The notes below the pieces were generated by a model. The model saw only the letters and a program-made list of their open reading frames with translations, did not search any database and was not told the DNA's origin. Positions 16,461 through 26,051 of a DNA stretch of 64,000 nucleotides are shown piece by piece. Position 1 is the stretch's first letter. Each line of letters starts with the position of its first letter. Source of the stretch: Lachnospiraceae bacterium. GTDB taxonomy: Bacteria; Bacillota; Clostridia; Lachnospirales; Lachnospiraceae. The stretch spans positions 60,200-124,199 of the forward strand of contig FUZG01000011.1 of assembly GCA_900168235.1 (NCBI GenBank). The letters run 5' to 3'. The translations under genes were made by a program, and so were the position numbers.

Positions 16461-19400
16461 ATGGATACTATTACATGGGACGAGAGTGCGATCAAGAATT
16501 ATTTTGATGAATGCACAAACAGATATGAAGGATATTATACACGGATAACAGAGTTAGAGCAGGCTTTTAGGATATTTATAAATGATGAGACTCATACGGG
16601 TGAAGAAGCCGACAGTGCTCGTCAGTATGTCAGGGATGTGCAGATACCTATGCTGAATGAGATGGCTCGTGCGATACGTCTGCTCCAGACAAAGCAGGGT
16701 GAGCTATTGTCAAATTTTGATATGGAAGTTGATGCAGCGAATAACACTATTGACGAAGAGGCAAAACTTACGAGTGTGATCACAGATTTTTCTGCCTATC
16801 TGTCTTCATTTAAGACTGTTTCAGCGGAGATAAAGGCTGCTGCAGTGGCACTTAACAGCACATGTACATTGGGAGGTATGTTCAGTTTTATTGTTCCCAA
16901 TGCATCAATGTCCGTAAGTTCCTTTGAAAAATTGACTGATGAAAGCGGTAGCAGCGGTCTGGTTCCGAAACATAAAAAGAATTTTATAAATTATGATGAA
17001 GCACATAAAAATGATGTGGATGATAACAGCGAGTTCGGTATCCTTGTAAAGATGATACGCACAAATATCGCCCGCATTAATAAAGCTGCGGATGGCGCCG
17101 ATCTTGCAACAGTGATAAAAGACTATTCCCATAATACACTTCTTCAGGAGCAGATCATAAAGCCTGAGGACGTTCTTAATGAAGAACAGATGAAGGATTA
17201 TGAGGAATATGTAGATAAGCTCGATAAGTATCTGAGGGGAGAGGGCACGAGATGCAGTGTATTTGGAAGTGACCCTGTAAATATGACGGAGGGAAACTAT
17301 ATCGCGCATAAGATGGATATCCGGATCGGCGGAGCATACCCGTTGGAATTTGCACGTTTTTATAATGCGATGTCTGATCATAAGGGAATCTTTGGAAGGG
17401 GCTGGACACATAGTTTTGATCAGCATCTGACATTTGAAGAGAAGGAAAACAGGACGGTTTCCGTAACGGTGCACAGATATGACGGAAGTGAGCATCTGTA
17501 CCGGATGGATAAAGAGGGAAATATAAGTCCTGAGCTTCACGGAGAAAAGGGCACCTTAAAGAAATTTGGAAATAGTTTTGTCATTACATTTCAAAATGGC
17601 ACAAAGGAAAAGTACGGAAAAGACGGATGGCTTAAGGAGATGTCAGCACCGGCAGGCGGTGGTGTAAAGATCAAGAGAGATCCTGAGCATCCGGAGAGAA
17701 TCCTTGAAGCTTCTACTTTATTCGGTGCGACGCTTAAGTTTTCATATGATGAAAACGGTATGCTGACAAAGGTCGAGGATCATACAGGTCGTGAAGTATC
17801 ATATAAATACAGCGATGGTGAGCTTTCTGAGGTTTGCGGACTTAGCGGAAGCGTTCGCCGGATTTCATATGATGATGCGAAACGTGTTGCCGAACTCAGT
17901 CGCGATGAGAAGGCACCTGTTTTAAGAAACAGGTATGCTGAGGATGGCAGGATCATAGAACAGCACTATGCAGATGGCAACATGGTGACATTTAACTATG
18001 ATGATGAAAAGAAAGAAACTGTCTACACCGAGCAGAACGGAAATGTGATCCGCTATGTCAGAGATGAAAAGAGACGACATATCGCAACCATCTATTCCGA
18101 TGGAGAGGAGTATTTCGGATATGATGACAGGAATAACCGTATCTCATATACAGATAAAAGAGGATTCACGACCAGATATACATACGATAATGCCGGCCGC
18201 GTGACGAGTATTACAAATCCGCTCGGTGAGCGCACAACGGTTACTTATGATGCTACAGGACGTCCTTTCTCATTAAAAAAACCGGATGGAAGAAAGTGGA
18301 AGTTTGTCCATGATAAAAATGGCTGTCTGCTTGAACGAACAGATCCGAAGGGAAATGTGACTCGTTTTGAGTATGACCTTTTGGGTGAATGTACTGCTGT
18401 ATTTTATCCTGACGGAACAGAAAAAAGGATGACTTACACAAAGGGCAACCTCACATGTGTGACGCTTCAGAACGATGAAAAAGAATATATTGAGTACGAC
18501 AGCCTTAACCGTCCGGTGAAAAAGACGGACGAAAAGGGCAATTTTGTGACCCGTACATATGATGACGATGACAGAGTCGTTTCCGAAACAGACGCGAGAG
18601 GCTTTACTGTTCGTATTTTTTATGATGCGGCAGGGCATATCACTGAGAAATTATATCAGGACGGAACTTCTGAAAAATGGGATTACGATCCAATGGGAAG
18701 AATTATCCGTTCTGTTGATCGTGAGGGAAAGACCATAGAGCGCGGACTGGACGTGAAGGGAAATGTGATCCGTGTAGATAAATCGGACGGTGTAGGTGTT
18801 TCCTATGAAAGAGATCTGCTTTCAAGGGTTATCCGCACAGTCACAGATGATAAACATGTGATGATGTACGCGTATGATCCTAACGGAAATCAGATAGGCG
18901 TGAGTACAGACGGCGTTGTACGTGTTAATAAATATGATCCTCTTAATCGTGTTATCGCATCAAGAGATGCTTCCGGAAATATCACTGAAACCGTTTATAA
19001 CGCAGACGGTCAGATTGTTGAAAAGCGTAGAAACGGTGAGGTTTACATAAGATATGAGTATGACGAAAACGGAAATAAAACTTTAGAATGGTCTGCTAAA
19101 TCCGGTACTGAAAAGTGGGAATATGACTGCATGAACCGTGTCATAAGGAATGAAAAGGCTGGAGAAAGCGTGATCTCATATGAATATGATTCCATGGGAC
19201 ACGTGTCAAAGATCACCGATCCGAACGGAAAAATAACTGAGTATGTAAATGATGCAGAAGGTCACGTGCTGGAGATCACAGACGAGCTTGATAACCATAC
19301 AAAATATGAGTACGATCCCTGCGGCGAGCTCACAGCTATCATGCGTATCGGGAATGGTGAGACGCAGACTACCCGTTATACAAGAGATATTCAGGGAAGA

Positions 19401-22292
19401 GTCACAGGCATAATCGATGCAGAGGGAAATTCGGTTAGTTACGTTCTTGATGCGAAGGGCAGGATTGCAGAAGAAACAGACAGCAAGGGCCGCGTGACAC
19501 GCTTTAGCTATGATGAAAATGATCGACCGGAGTCCGTTATTTATCATGATGACAGGGAAGTAAGATTTGAATATGACGGGGAAAAGCTTTCAAAGATATC
19601 AGACTGGACCGGAGAGACACAATTTAACTATACCGAACCCGGAAAGGTTGAGATCGCTTACCCTGACGGGAATACAGTAGGCCTCAGATTCAATAGTTCT
19701 GACAGGACAAAGACTGTGACTTATCCGGACGGACGGGAAGTTGTCTATAAATATGACAACATGAAGCGTCTTGAAAAAATCCTATGCGGTGAGCAGGAAA
19801 TTTCTTATAAGTATGACGTAGCAGGAAAGGTCAGTGACAAGTGCGGTAATGACGGCGTGAGCACGAAGTATTTATATGATGAGAAGGGGCGTCTGAGCAG
19901 GCTCACACACTCTGATGAAGCAGGGGTTCTGGATGAATTTGTCTATAAGTATGACAAAAAGGGCAACTGCATCACAGTTGAGAAAAATAGACGGGATGAA
20001 CCGCAGGACTCCGGAGTATTTAATTATGAATATGATGCACTTGGCAGAGTTTCAGAGGTCAGAAACAGCGATACGCTCATAAGGAAATACGAATACGATC
20101 CGTTCGGAAACAGGAAACGTCTCATAAAATACAATGCTGACGGTGAAGAGCAGACCGTAGATTATTCATACAATTTACTGAACCAGCTGGTGAAAAAATC
20201 TGCATGCGGAGAATCTGAGGAATATCGTTATGATGACAGAGGAAATCTGACAGAGGTTGTGCAGAATGGAGAATTAAAAAGAAGTTTTTCGTATGATTCT
20301 GCGAATATGCTGAGCAGTATCGTTGAGGATGGCCATGAATGCCATTATGAGTATAACGGTCTGAGACAGAGAGTATCCGGTCAGGATGAGAATGGATGTA
20401 CCACATATGTGCCTGACCTTATCGAAAACAGAAATCGACCGCTTATAAAGAAAACAGAAAATGAGGCGTTTTCATTTGTATGGAATGGCGGAGATCTGGT
20501 ATCTGAGATCAATTCCGGTGAAGATGAAAGGTATTTCAGGTGTCTTTCCGACAGGAACGGAAGCATTGTCAGGGAAGTTGATAATGCAGGGGAAACGATA
20601 GAAAAACTCGGATATGACGAATTCGGTAATGAAATAGGAACGGAGAAAACCGGACACAGGAGCACATTTGGATATGCCGGCTATATGAGAGATGGAGCAG
20701 GCGATGTGGTGATCGCCGGAATTCGTGCATATATCCCTTCTGCTGCACGATTTTTATCAAAGGATCCCGTGGCGGGCGTCACTGTGAAACCTGATTCGCA
20801 GAATCCTTATGTTTACTGCTTCAATTCACCATTAAACTGGAAAGATCCGACAGGACGTACACCGAATCCGGTAACAGCTGCGTTGAATGACCTTGAGGAG
20901 GATTTTAATAATGCTCTGGAAGAAGGAAAGAAAGTGGTCGATGACGCGGGAAAAGCAGTTTCCGATGGATTAAATGATGCCGGAGACTATCTGGAAGAAC
21001 AGTGGACAGATTTTAAGAAGGCAGTATCGCCGGCGGTAGATGAGCTTGAAAAGGAAACGGATGAGCTTATAGATGGCGGAAAGAAAGTTATTGATAAAGC
21101 CGGAAAGGAGATAACTGAGGAGCTGAACGCTGCCGGGGAGTATTGGGAAGAGCAGTGGACAGATTTTAAGGAGACAGTTTCACCGGTAGTAGATGAGCTC
21201 AAAAATGAAACGGATGAGCTGATAGAGGACGGAAAAAAGGTCATTGATGACGCTAAAAAGGAGATATCCGAAGAGTTAGATGCTGCCGGAGATTATCTGA
21301 GCGAGAAGAAAGCAGAACTTGATGAAGAACTGCAAAAGCTTGGTAAAGAGATCGAGCAGGGATGGAATGAAACCTGTGAAAAGGCTAATGAATTGAAAAT
21401 TGAGCTCGAAAAAGAACTGGCACAGCTTCAGAAGGATATAGAACAGGGCTGGAATGATACAGTTGACTGGTCCAAGCAGGCTGTCAAGGATATGAATGAA
21501 GAGCTTAAGAAAGAATGGGATGATCTCAAGAGCTGGGGAAATTTTTTGATCGGAAATGCTCATAAGATCATTTGGGGCCGCACTGACTCGGTTGTGAAAA
21601 CGACATTGCCTGATGGCAGTGAATTTGAAGTAACTACATCGATCCAGGGAAGTAATACATTTGTAAAAAAATACAATCTGGATGGATCTGTAACAAATTC
21701 TATTTCTATGAAGGCAAACTGCACGGATCCGTTTATTGATAATACGAAATACACAGTTTCGTGGAAAGACGGCGATCCGAACTCGCTTAAAGTGTCTATC
21801 ATGGACAATAAAAAGTGGGATATGAAAATGGACGGACTTGGTCAGGCAGATAAGATGGAAATAAACGGTATCACTTACTATGATGGTGTAACAACCAGCG
21901 TAGGTATAGAGTACGGTGCTGACGGACTGAAGTATGTAGTTAAATACAGCGGTGATATTTCAAAGATACCTGATGATCTGAAACCGTATGTGAAGATCGA
22001 GGCCGGATCTTCGTGGTCGGTAACAAAAACGTGGGATAATCATCCTGACGATTGGCTTTCTCAGTTTGAAATGGCAGTAGAAACAAAGAAAGCACAGATG
22101 ATATATGATGCTGTATACGGAGAGCTTACGGGGCAAGGTCTGGTCCAGCTTCCGGAAGGTATAACGCTTCCCGGAAATATAGAGATACCTGAGGGAGCGC
22201 TTCGTGCGACGGAGTATGGATTGGCGATAGTAATAGTGGCAGTACTTTTTATGGCAATATATTGTCCTGAGGCTGCGTTTGTATGCGCTTGA
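16461..22292 (+). CDS. Giant RHS/YD-repeat polymorphic toxin with LXG-like N-terminus
   Basis: 1943 aa, no signal peptide. Residues 1-140 are helical and resemble an LXG domain (TGEEADSARQYVRDVQIPML, then FDMEVDAANNTIDEEAKL), which directs export by type VIIb secretion. A DUF6531-like segment follows (SDPVNMTEGNY near 268, then GIFGRGWTHSFDQHL). Residues about 340-1400 are dozens of YD repeats (Y-D-x-x-G-R), which form the RHS shell. The core motif ends near 1465 (RFLSKDPVAG, NPYVYCFNSPLNWKDPTG). The 478-residue tail has repeated amphipathic helices (EEQWTDFK, DELxxETDELI) to about 1690, then a beta-rich part, and ends in a membrane segment (YGLAIVIVAVLFMAIY). I do not recognise the tail as a known toxin. 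Two small genes follow directly. Confidence 0.85.
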   Translation: MDTITWDESAIKNYFDECTNRYEGYYTRITELEQAFRIFINDETHTGEEADSARQYVRDVQIPMLNEMARAIRLLQTKQGELLSNFDMEVDAANNTIDEEAKLTSVITDFSAYLSSFKTVSAEIKAAAVALNSTCTLGGMFSFIVPNASMSVSSFEKLTDESGSSGLVPKHKKNFINYDEAHKNDVDDNSEFGILVKMIRTNIARINKAADGADLATVIKDYSHNTLLQEQIIKPEDVLNEEQMKDYEEYVDKLDKYLRGEGTRCSVFGSDPVNMTEGNYIAHKMDIRIGGAYPLEFARFYNAMSDHKGIFGRGWTHSFDQHLTFEEKENRTVSVTVHRYDGSEHLYRMDKEGNISPELHGEKGTLKKFGNSFVITFQNGTKEKYGKDGWLKEMSAPAGGGVKIKRDPEHPERILEASTLFGATLKFSYDENGMLTKVEDHTGREVSYKYSDGELSEVCGLSGSVRRISYDDAKRVAELSRDEKAPVLRNRYAEDGRIIEQHYADGNMVTFNYDDEKKETVYTEQNGNVIRYVRDEKRRHIATIYSDGEEYFGYDDRNNRISYTDKRGFTTRYTYDNAGRVTSITNPLGERTTVTYDATGRPFSLKKPDGRKWKFVHDKNGCLLERTDPKGNVTRFEYDLLGECTAVFYPDGTEKRMTYTKGNLTCVTLQNDEKEYIEYDSLNRPVKKTDEKGNFVTRTYDDDDRVVSETDARGFTVRIFYDAAGHITEKLYQDGTSEKWDYDPMGRIIRSVDREGKTIERGLDVKGNVIRVDKSDGVGVSYERDLLSRVIRTVTDDKHVMMYAYDPNGNQIGVSTDGVVRVNKYDPLNRVIASRDASGNITETVYNADGQIVEKRRNGEVYIRYEYDENGNKTLEWSAKSGTEKWEYDCMNRVIRNEKAGESVISYEYDSMGHVSKITDPNGKITEYVNDAEGHVLEITDELDNHTKYEYDPCGELTAIMRIGNGETQTTRYTRDIQGRVTGIIDAEGNSVSYVLDAKGRIAEETDSKGRVTRFSYDENDRPESVIYHDDREVRFEYDGEKLSKISDWTGETQFNYTEPGKVEIAYPDGNTVGLRFNSSDRTKTVTYPDGREVVYKYDNMKRLEKILCGEQEISYKYDVAGKVSDKCGNDGVSTKYLYDEKGRLSRLTHSDEAGVLDEFVYKYDKKGNCITVEKNRRDEPQDSGVFNYEYDALGRVSEVRNSDTLIRKYEYDPFGNRKRLIKYNADGEEQTVDYSYNLLNQLVKKSACGESEEYRYDDRGNLTEVVQNGELKRSFSYDSANMLSSIVEDGHECHYEYNGLRQRVSGQDENGCTTYVPDLIENRNRPLIKKTENEAFSFVWNGGDLVSEINSGEDERYFRCLSDRNGSIVREVDNAGETIEKLGYDEFGNEIGTEKTGHRSTFGYAGYMRDGAGDVVIAGIRAYIPSAARFLSKDPVAGVTVKPDSQNPYVYCFNSPLNWKDPTGRTPNPVTAALNDLEEDFNNALEEGKKVVDDAGKAVSDGLNDAGDYLEEQWTDFKKAVSPAVDELEKETDELIDGGKKVIDKAGKEITEELNAAGEYWEEQWTDFKETVSPVVDELKNETDELIEDGKKVIDDAKKEISEELDAAGDYLSEKKAELDEELQKLGKEIEQGWNETCEKANELKIELEKELAQLQKDIEQGWNDTVDWSKQAVKDMNEELKKEWDDLKSWGNFLIGNAHKIIWGRTDSVVKTTLPDGSEFEVTTSIQGSNTFVKKYNLDGSVTNSISMKANCTDPFIDNTKYTVSWKDGDPNSLKVSIMDNKKWDMKMDGLGQADKMEINGITYYDGVTTSVGIEYGADGLKYVVKYSGDISKIPDDLKPYVKIEAGSSWSVTKTWDNHPDDWLSQFEMAVETKKAQMIYDAVYGELTGQGLVQLPEGITLPGNIEIPEGALRATEYGLAIVIVAVLFMAIYCPEAAFVCA

Positions 22293-22489
22293 GGAAAATG
22301 AAGGAAAATGTCTCGGAATCGATTGAAGAGAAAAAAGAAGTGGTCACTGAAACGAAAGATAAAGTGACAGAGCGTCTGGAAGAAGCAGAGAGAGCGGCGT
22401 TATTTGTTTTAGGCGGTGGAATTATAGCTGCGATAATATGGGTATTATTGTCAGGCGCTAAAGGAAATGTGTGCGGTGCAGCGGGGTGA
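22283..22489 (+). CDS. Small coiled-coil membrane protein, immunity or accessory candidate
   Basis: 68 aa. It begins 10 bases before the end of the RHS gene (ATG 22283; ATG 22298 is an alternative behind GAGG). Residues 1-37 form a charged amphipathic helix (ESIEEKKEVVTETKDKVTER), followed by one membrane span (LFVLGGGIIAAIIWVLLSG) and a short tail ending NVCGAAG. The helix resembles the helical repeats in the RHS tail, and both proteins end with a membrane segment and a short Cys/Ala tail. Translation is likely coupled to the RHS gene. Immunity proteins usually follow the toxin at once, so this is a candidate, but it could also be a partner that helps membrane insertion. Confidence 0.6.
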   Translation: MRLRKMKENVSESIEEKKEVVTETKDKVTERLEEAERAALFVLGGGIIAAIIWVLLSGAKGNVCGAAG

Positions 22490-23277
22490 TGAATGATATG
22501 CATAAGATCAGTATGATTGCAATGATAGGTGCAGTCTGTCTGCTGGCAGGCTGTGCCTCTGAAGAAGTTGAATATAAGGACAGAGTCTGGTCCATGAGTG
22601 GGTCAATTAAAACCGGCACAGATAGCAGTGAGCAGAGCCAAACACAGAGTGCGAACGAAGAAGTGAGCGGTATAGCTGATATGGTGCAGAGTAATCTTCG
22701 TTGGTATGATTCTTTTGAGAAAGCAGTTGGAGATAAAGGCGGAATTCCTAAGGACGGTGCAGATAGTTATGATGGCTACAAAGATTTGAAGGAAAATATT
22801 ATCTTTCAAAGCGAAAAAGATGGATTTGTGGATGTTTTTTTTAAGATTCCAATGGAAAGATGTAATAACAAGCCGGCACTGGGAATAATGACACTTAATA
22901 ATAAAGATGACAAGTATTCGTCGCCATATGATGTGACGTGGGCTGGTTTTGGTGTAGAAGATTATAGCGGTGATATTTTAGATTATACAGCTGAACAATT
23001 TTGGGCAAATTATGTAGGTTATGATACTTGTTCAATACGTAATGGCGACCATTTATGGTATTGCGGGTGGCATGATCTTGATGAATTAAAACGGCTTCGG
23101 ATAGCAGGCAATCCTGTTACAGAAATAGTTCCGATCACTTTTGAAGATGGAAAAACCTATTATTTTTGGTATTACAATAAGACCGATCTGAGAGAAGGCT
23201 TTAAGAATATTGATTTTTCCGGATTCACACTCAGAGAAATGGAAGAAGCTTTAGATCTGACGCTGGCAGATCAATAA
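22489..23277 (+). CDS. Lipoprotein downstream of the RHS toxin, immunity candidate
   Basis: 262 aa from ATG 22489, which overlaps the preceding stop (TGATG); ATG 22498 is also possible. A type II signal peptide ends in the lipobox LLAGC, so the protein should be lipid-anchored on the outer face of the membrane. A low-complexity Ser/Glu linker precedes a domain with many aromatic residues (WAGFGVEDYSGDILDYTAEQFW, in part) and no recognised motif. Surface lipoproteins are known as immunity factors where a toxin acts on the cell envelope; its place as the last gene of the RHS unit supports this, but no function is shown by the sequence itself. Confidence 0.7.
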   Translation: MNDMHKISMIAMIGAVCLLAGCASEEVEYKDRVWSMSGSIKTGTDSSEQSQTQSANEEVSGIADMVQSNLRWYDSFEKAVGDKGGIPKDGADSYDGYKDLKENIIFQSEKDGFVDVFFKIPMERCNNKPALGIMTLNNKDDKYSSPYDVTWAGFGVEDYSGDILDYTAEQFWANYVGYDTCSIRNGDHLWYCGWHDLDELKRLRIAGNPVTEIVPITFEDGKTYYFWYYNKTDLREGFKNIDFSGFTLREMEEALDLTLADQ

Positions 23278-23303
23278 CTGTAATTTTAAGCATAGCAATA
23301 TTT

Positions 23304-23343
23304 GAGCTCCCGGGCAGTGATGCATTTCACTGTCCGGGAGCTT
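23304..23343. terminator. Bidirectional terminator
   Basis: AGCTCCCGGGCAGTG pairs with CACTGTCCGGGAGCT and is followed by TTTCT on the plus strand. It lies between two converging genes and could serve both. Confidence 0.8.
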
Positions 23344-23368
23344 TCTGCTGTACGCCTGGATGGGCGTT

Positions 23369-25588
23369 TTAATATGAACACGTTCCGGTAAGATTTTTTG
23401 TGTTAAATGTGATGGTTTTGTTCGTTTCGTCAAGAGTGACGTCTTTTTTACTTACCTTTATAGTCTTACCGCCGGGAATTGAAACTTTTATTTTCTTTTC
23501 TGTGACGGGAGACTTGATGTCTTCGGTTCTTACAGTGTATTTAACAATTTCTATCGGTATAGATAGCTTTTTGAGCTTTGTTCCGTCTGACAGGATGATT
23601 TTTGTGATGACAGCAGTGCCGACATTCTTAGCCTTCTTAATGCTGATTTTTTTGATGGTCTTCTCTTCGCCGTTAACACGGATTGTCAGCATTTTCTGAA
23701 TATCCTTCTTTCGGTTTATTCCCGAGAAAGAAACTGTTAAAGGATAAGTGACCTTAGCTCCGTCAGAGATAACTACTGTTGAATAGTTTGAAGTATGATC
23801 AAAGCTATTCGAATCGGAACCGTCGCTGCTCTCGGTAGCCCCTGGATCAGAGGGAGTATAAGGATCAACCGGAGTCTCAGTGGGATCAGTCGAAGGATCA
23901 ACCGGAGTTTCTGTGGGATCGGTCGAAGGATCAACAGAAGGATCAACAGGAGTTTCTGTGGGATCGGTCGAAGGATCGGCAGAAGGGTCATCCGGAGTCT
24001 CAGTCGGTTCACTGTTTCTGATGCTGAAAGTGGTATTAGCCGTTCCTGTGAAACGCTTATTACCGGTTACAATAACCTTTGCTGTATTATTTCCTGCGGA
24101 AATGTTGTTTTCGTAGGAGACATTATAGTTGTCGCCTATCAGCCTGACGTCGTTTAGAACGACGCTTTTTACAGTGGGTTTGATCTCGTTTCCTGTATGG
24201 GCAAATGCATCTTTATTCAGTGTTATTGTGGCTGAGGACAGGTCAACGTCATCGGTCATGTTTTTGATAAAGATATAATATTCCGTTCCCTTATATGTGG
24301 TCCTGTAGTAACTGAAAGAATCAGCACCTGAGAGGGTATTGATTACCATCCCCAGTTTTTGGGTGTCAGATGCAAGGAAGGACAGCATGGTCCCGAAGCG
24401 GTGCACCTTTGTATTGATCTTTTTTGCAAAGCTTGAATAATCAGCGGAATCGTAGTAGAAACCACCGCGGTTATAGTACGTTTCTTCAAAGCTGTCTGCA
24501 AAATCTCCGGTCAGGTCATATAACCATTTAGAGCCTGTGTTAGATGAAGAATACTTAAAGTGACTTTTTTCAAAGTCAGTTTTCGGCATTCCGAAATATT
24601 TATTGTAGAAGCCGTCTTTTCCGCAGTCATCCCATGTCAGATCCATATACATGTATTTGTCGATAGCGTCATCGTAGACTGCGTTCCATGCGTGTCCGCC
24701 GCCACCGCCGGCACCGGATGACGATGCTTTTCCTACTATGTAGTAGTTGGGGATGTCCAGATAATTCATCATGAGTGCGAAAGTATCTGCATATCCTTCG
24801 CAGACAACACGCTTATGCTCAGAATCAAAAACTCCGTGGACGCTATGAGCCCATTTTTCGGATTCAGGAGTGGTGCCGTCGCTCTTATATGCGTAATCCA
24901 CATCATCTATTATCATGTCGTGAATGATAGATATCTTATCAAGAGTATCTTCGCCCTTATTTGCAAGCGCTGCGTAAGCCCTGACTCCATCAGCGATCTG
25001 TTTGTTGATTGCCTGCCTTGCAGATGGTGAAGCGTATTCTTTCTCTGTCAGTAAATACAGGGACGTATCGGTGGTGCAGACGGTGTTACTGATCCAATAG
25101 TAAGCCGGATGGTCATAATCATATGCATGATAAACCTGCAGTGCTTCGTCTTTTGACAATCCTAATGTAAAATACATCGCATTTCCGACAATGTAATAAC
25201 CGTACTGGTCGGGTGTGACGCTGACAGAGGCGCTCATAAACTCTTCAGCGATGTCGTTGATTTTATTATAAAAGGTTCGCATTTCGTCGGAGGCAAGTGA
25301 ATTATATCCAACGTTACCTGCGCCTTTTGAAAAGACGTTATCTAACGAACCATTTACCACATTTTTATGGAATCTTAACGTGGGTTTGATATCAGTATCT
25401 TCTTTATAAATAACTTCAACCGGTTCCCATCCGCCCACGGGGGCTGATTCTTCCCGAATTTCCTCTGCAACGATCGTATTGTCAGATGTTGGTGCTGCAA
25501 AAGCGCCTTGTGTCATCCGGCTGCCTGAAATAGCTGTTACAGCTATGAAAGCCGGCAGAAATTTACATAGTAACTTCTTATTAAACAA
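23369..25588 (-). CDS. Secreted transglutaminase-like protein with MBG-type repeat
   Basis: 739 aa from TTG 25588, which follows GGGAGG; the frame extends further upstream without a ribosome site. A signal peptide covers residues 1-32 (cleavage near GAFAAP). A transglutaminase-like domain has Cys263 (VVCEGYADTFALM), His299 (GGHAWNAVY) and Asp316 (YMDLTWDDCG), a complete triad. An MBG-like beta domain follows (AFAHTGNEIKPTVKSV), then a tandem-repeat linker (PTETPVDPSTD units) and a beta-rich C-terminus. Such proteins are thought to cleave or cross-link peptides at the cell surface. It is monocistronic and converges on the RHS unit. Confidence 0.82.
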   Translation of the reverse strand: MFNKKLLCKFLPAFIAVTAISGSRMTQGAFAAPTSDNTIVAEEIREESAPVGGWEPVEVIYKEDTDIKPTLRFHKNVVNGSLDNVFSKGAGNVGYNSLASDEMRTFYNKINDIAEEFMSASVSVTPDQYGYYIVGNAMYFTLGLSKDEALQVYHAYDYDHPAYYWISNTVCTTDTSLYLLTEKEYASPSARQAINKQIADGVRAYAALANKGEDTLDKISIIHDMIIDDVDYAYKSDGTTPESEKWAHSVHGVFDSEHKRVVCEGYADTFALMMNYLDIPNYYIVGKASSSGAGGGGGHAWNAVYDDAIDKYMYMDLTWDDCGKDGFYNKYFGMPKTDFEKSHFKYSSSNTGSKWLYDLTGDFADSFEETYYNRGGFYYDSADYSSFAKKINTKVHRFGTMLSFLASDTQKLGMVINTLSGADSFSYYRTTYKGTEYYIFIKNMTDDVDLSSATITLNKDAFAHTGNEIKPTVKSVVLNDVRLIGDNYNVSYENNISAGNNTAKVIVTGNKRFTGTANTTFSIRNSEPTETPDDPSADPSTDPTETPVDPSVDPSTDPTETPVDPSTDPTETPVDPYTPSDPGATESSDGSDSNSFDHTSNYSTVVISDGAKVTYPLTVSFSGINRKKDIQKMLTIRVNGEEKTIKKISIKKAKNVGTAVITKIILSDGTKLKKLSIPIEIVKYTVRTEDIKSPVTEKKIKVSIPGGKTIKVSKKDVTLDETNKTITFNTKNLTGTCSY
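23850..24005 (-). repeat. In-frame tandem repeats coding a Thr/Pro/Asp linker
   Basis: Units of 24 and 36 bases code for repeats such as DPSTDPTETPV, with one longer DPSVDPSTD variant. It acts as an extended surface linker inside the transglutaminase-like protein. Length variation between strains would be expected. Confidence 0.85.
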
Positions 25589-25875
25589 AATAAAGTCCTC
25601 CCGCGTAAACGCAAAACTGCATACAGTATATAATGGGCGGCTGTTTATTATTGTTCTTTTCACTGTGCAAGTGCTTAAGAAAGGAAACATTTACTGAAAT
25701 GATTAAGTTACGATGGAAACGGGTGATGTGTGGTGTTGTATGTTGTGATCATGAGTGATTTTCACAGGTCAGTTGACAGATTGGTGACACAAAAGATGTC
25801 ATATCGATATAAGGTTTTGTAAGAAATGACCGAAATACGGTATGAACATATGTAACAACAGTGCATCTTGAGAGC

Positions 25876-25905
25876 TTGTGAATTGTGTATAAAAACGGAT
25901 ATAAT
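25876..25905 (+). promoter_or_regulatory. Promoter P1 of the alpha-galactoside locus
   Basis: TTGTGA at 25876-25881, an 18-base spacer and a perfect TATAAT at 25900-25905. The first operator begins two bases downstream and would cover the transcription start. Confidence 0.65.
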
Positions 25906-25906
25906 G

Positions 25907-25922
25907 TGTCAATCGCTTGACT
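25907..25922. promoter_or_regulatory. LacI-family operator O1
   Basis: TGTCAATCGCTTGACT is a near-palindrome (TGTCAA...TTGACa) with a central CG. It overlaps the predicted start of P1. Confidence 0.75.
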
Positions 25923-25937
25923 GTCAAACGTATGACA
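25922..25937. promoter_or_regulatory. LacI-family operator O2
   Basis: TGTCAAACGTATGACA directly abuts O1 and has the same half-sites and central CG, with one changed base in the right arm. Confidence 0.7.
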
Positions 25938-26012
25938 TATATATCATAGACAATCTTACTGAAAAAATACACAAAAATGGCGAATCATTATTGCATATTA
26001 TGACGATTTATA

Positions 26013-26028
26013 TGTCAATCGGTTGACA
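26013..26028. promoter_or_regulatory. LacI-family operator O3
   Basis: TGTCAATCGGTTGACA has perfect half-sites TGTCAA and TTGACA around TCGG. Its right half is also the -35 box of promoter P2, so a bound repressor would block that promoter. Confidence 0.8.
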
Positions 26029-26051
26029 CATATTAGACAGGATGATATATT
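26023..26051 (+). promoter_or_regulatory. Promoter P2 of the alpha-galactoside locus
   Basis: TTGACA at 26023-26028, a 17-base spacer and TATATT at 26046-26051. It gives a leader of about 80 bases before the binding-protein gene. Confidence 0.75.

Noticed and set aside
23850..24005. Regular direct repeats, possible CRISPR
   Set aside because: Repeats are contiguous, in frame and code a Thr/Pro/Asp linker; there are no spacers.
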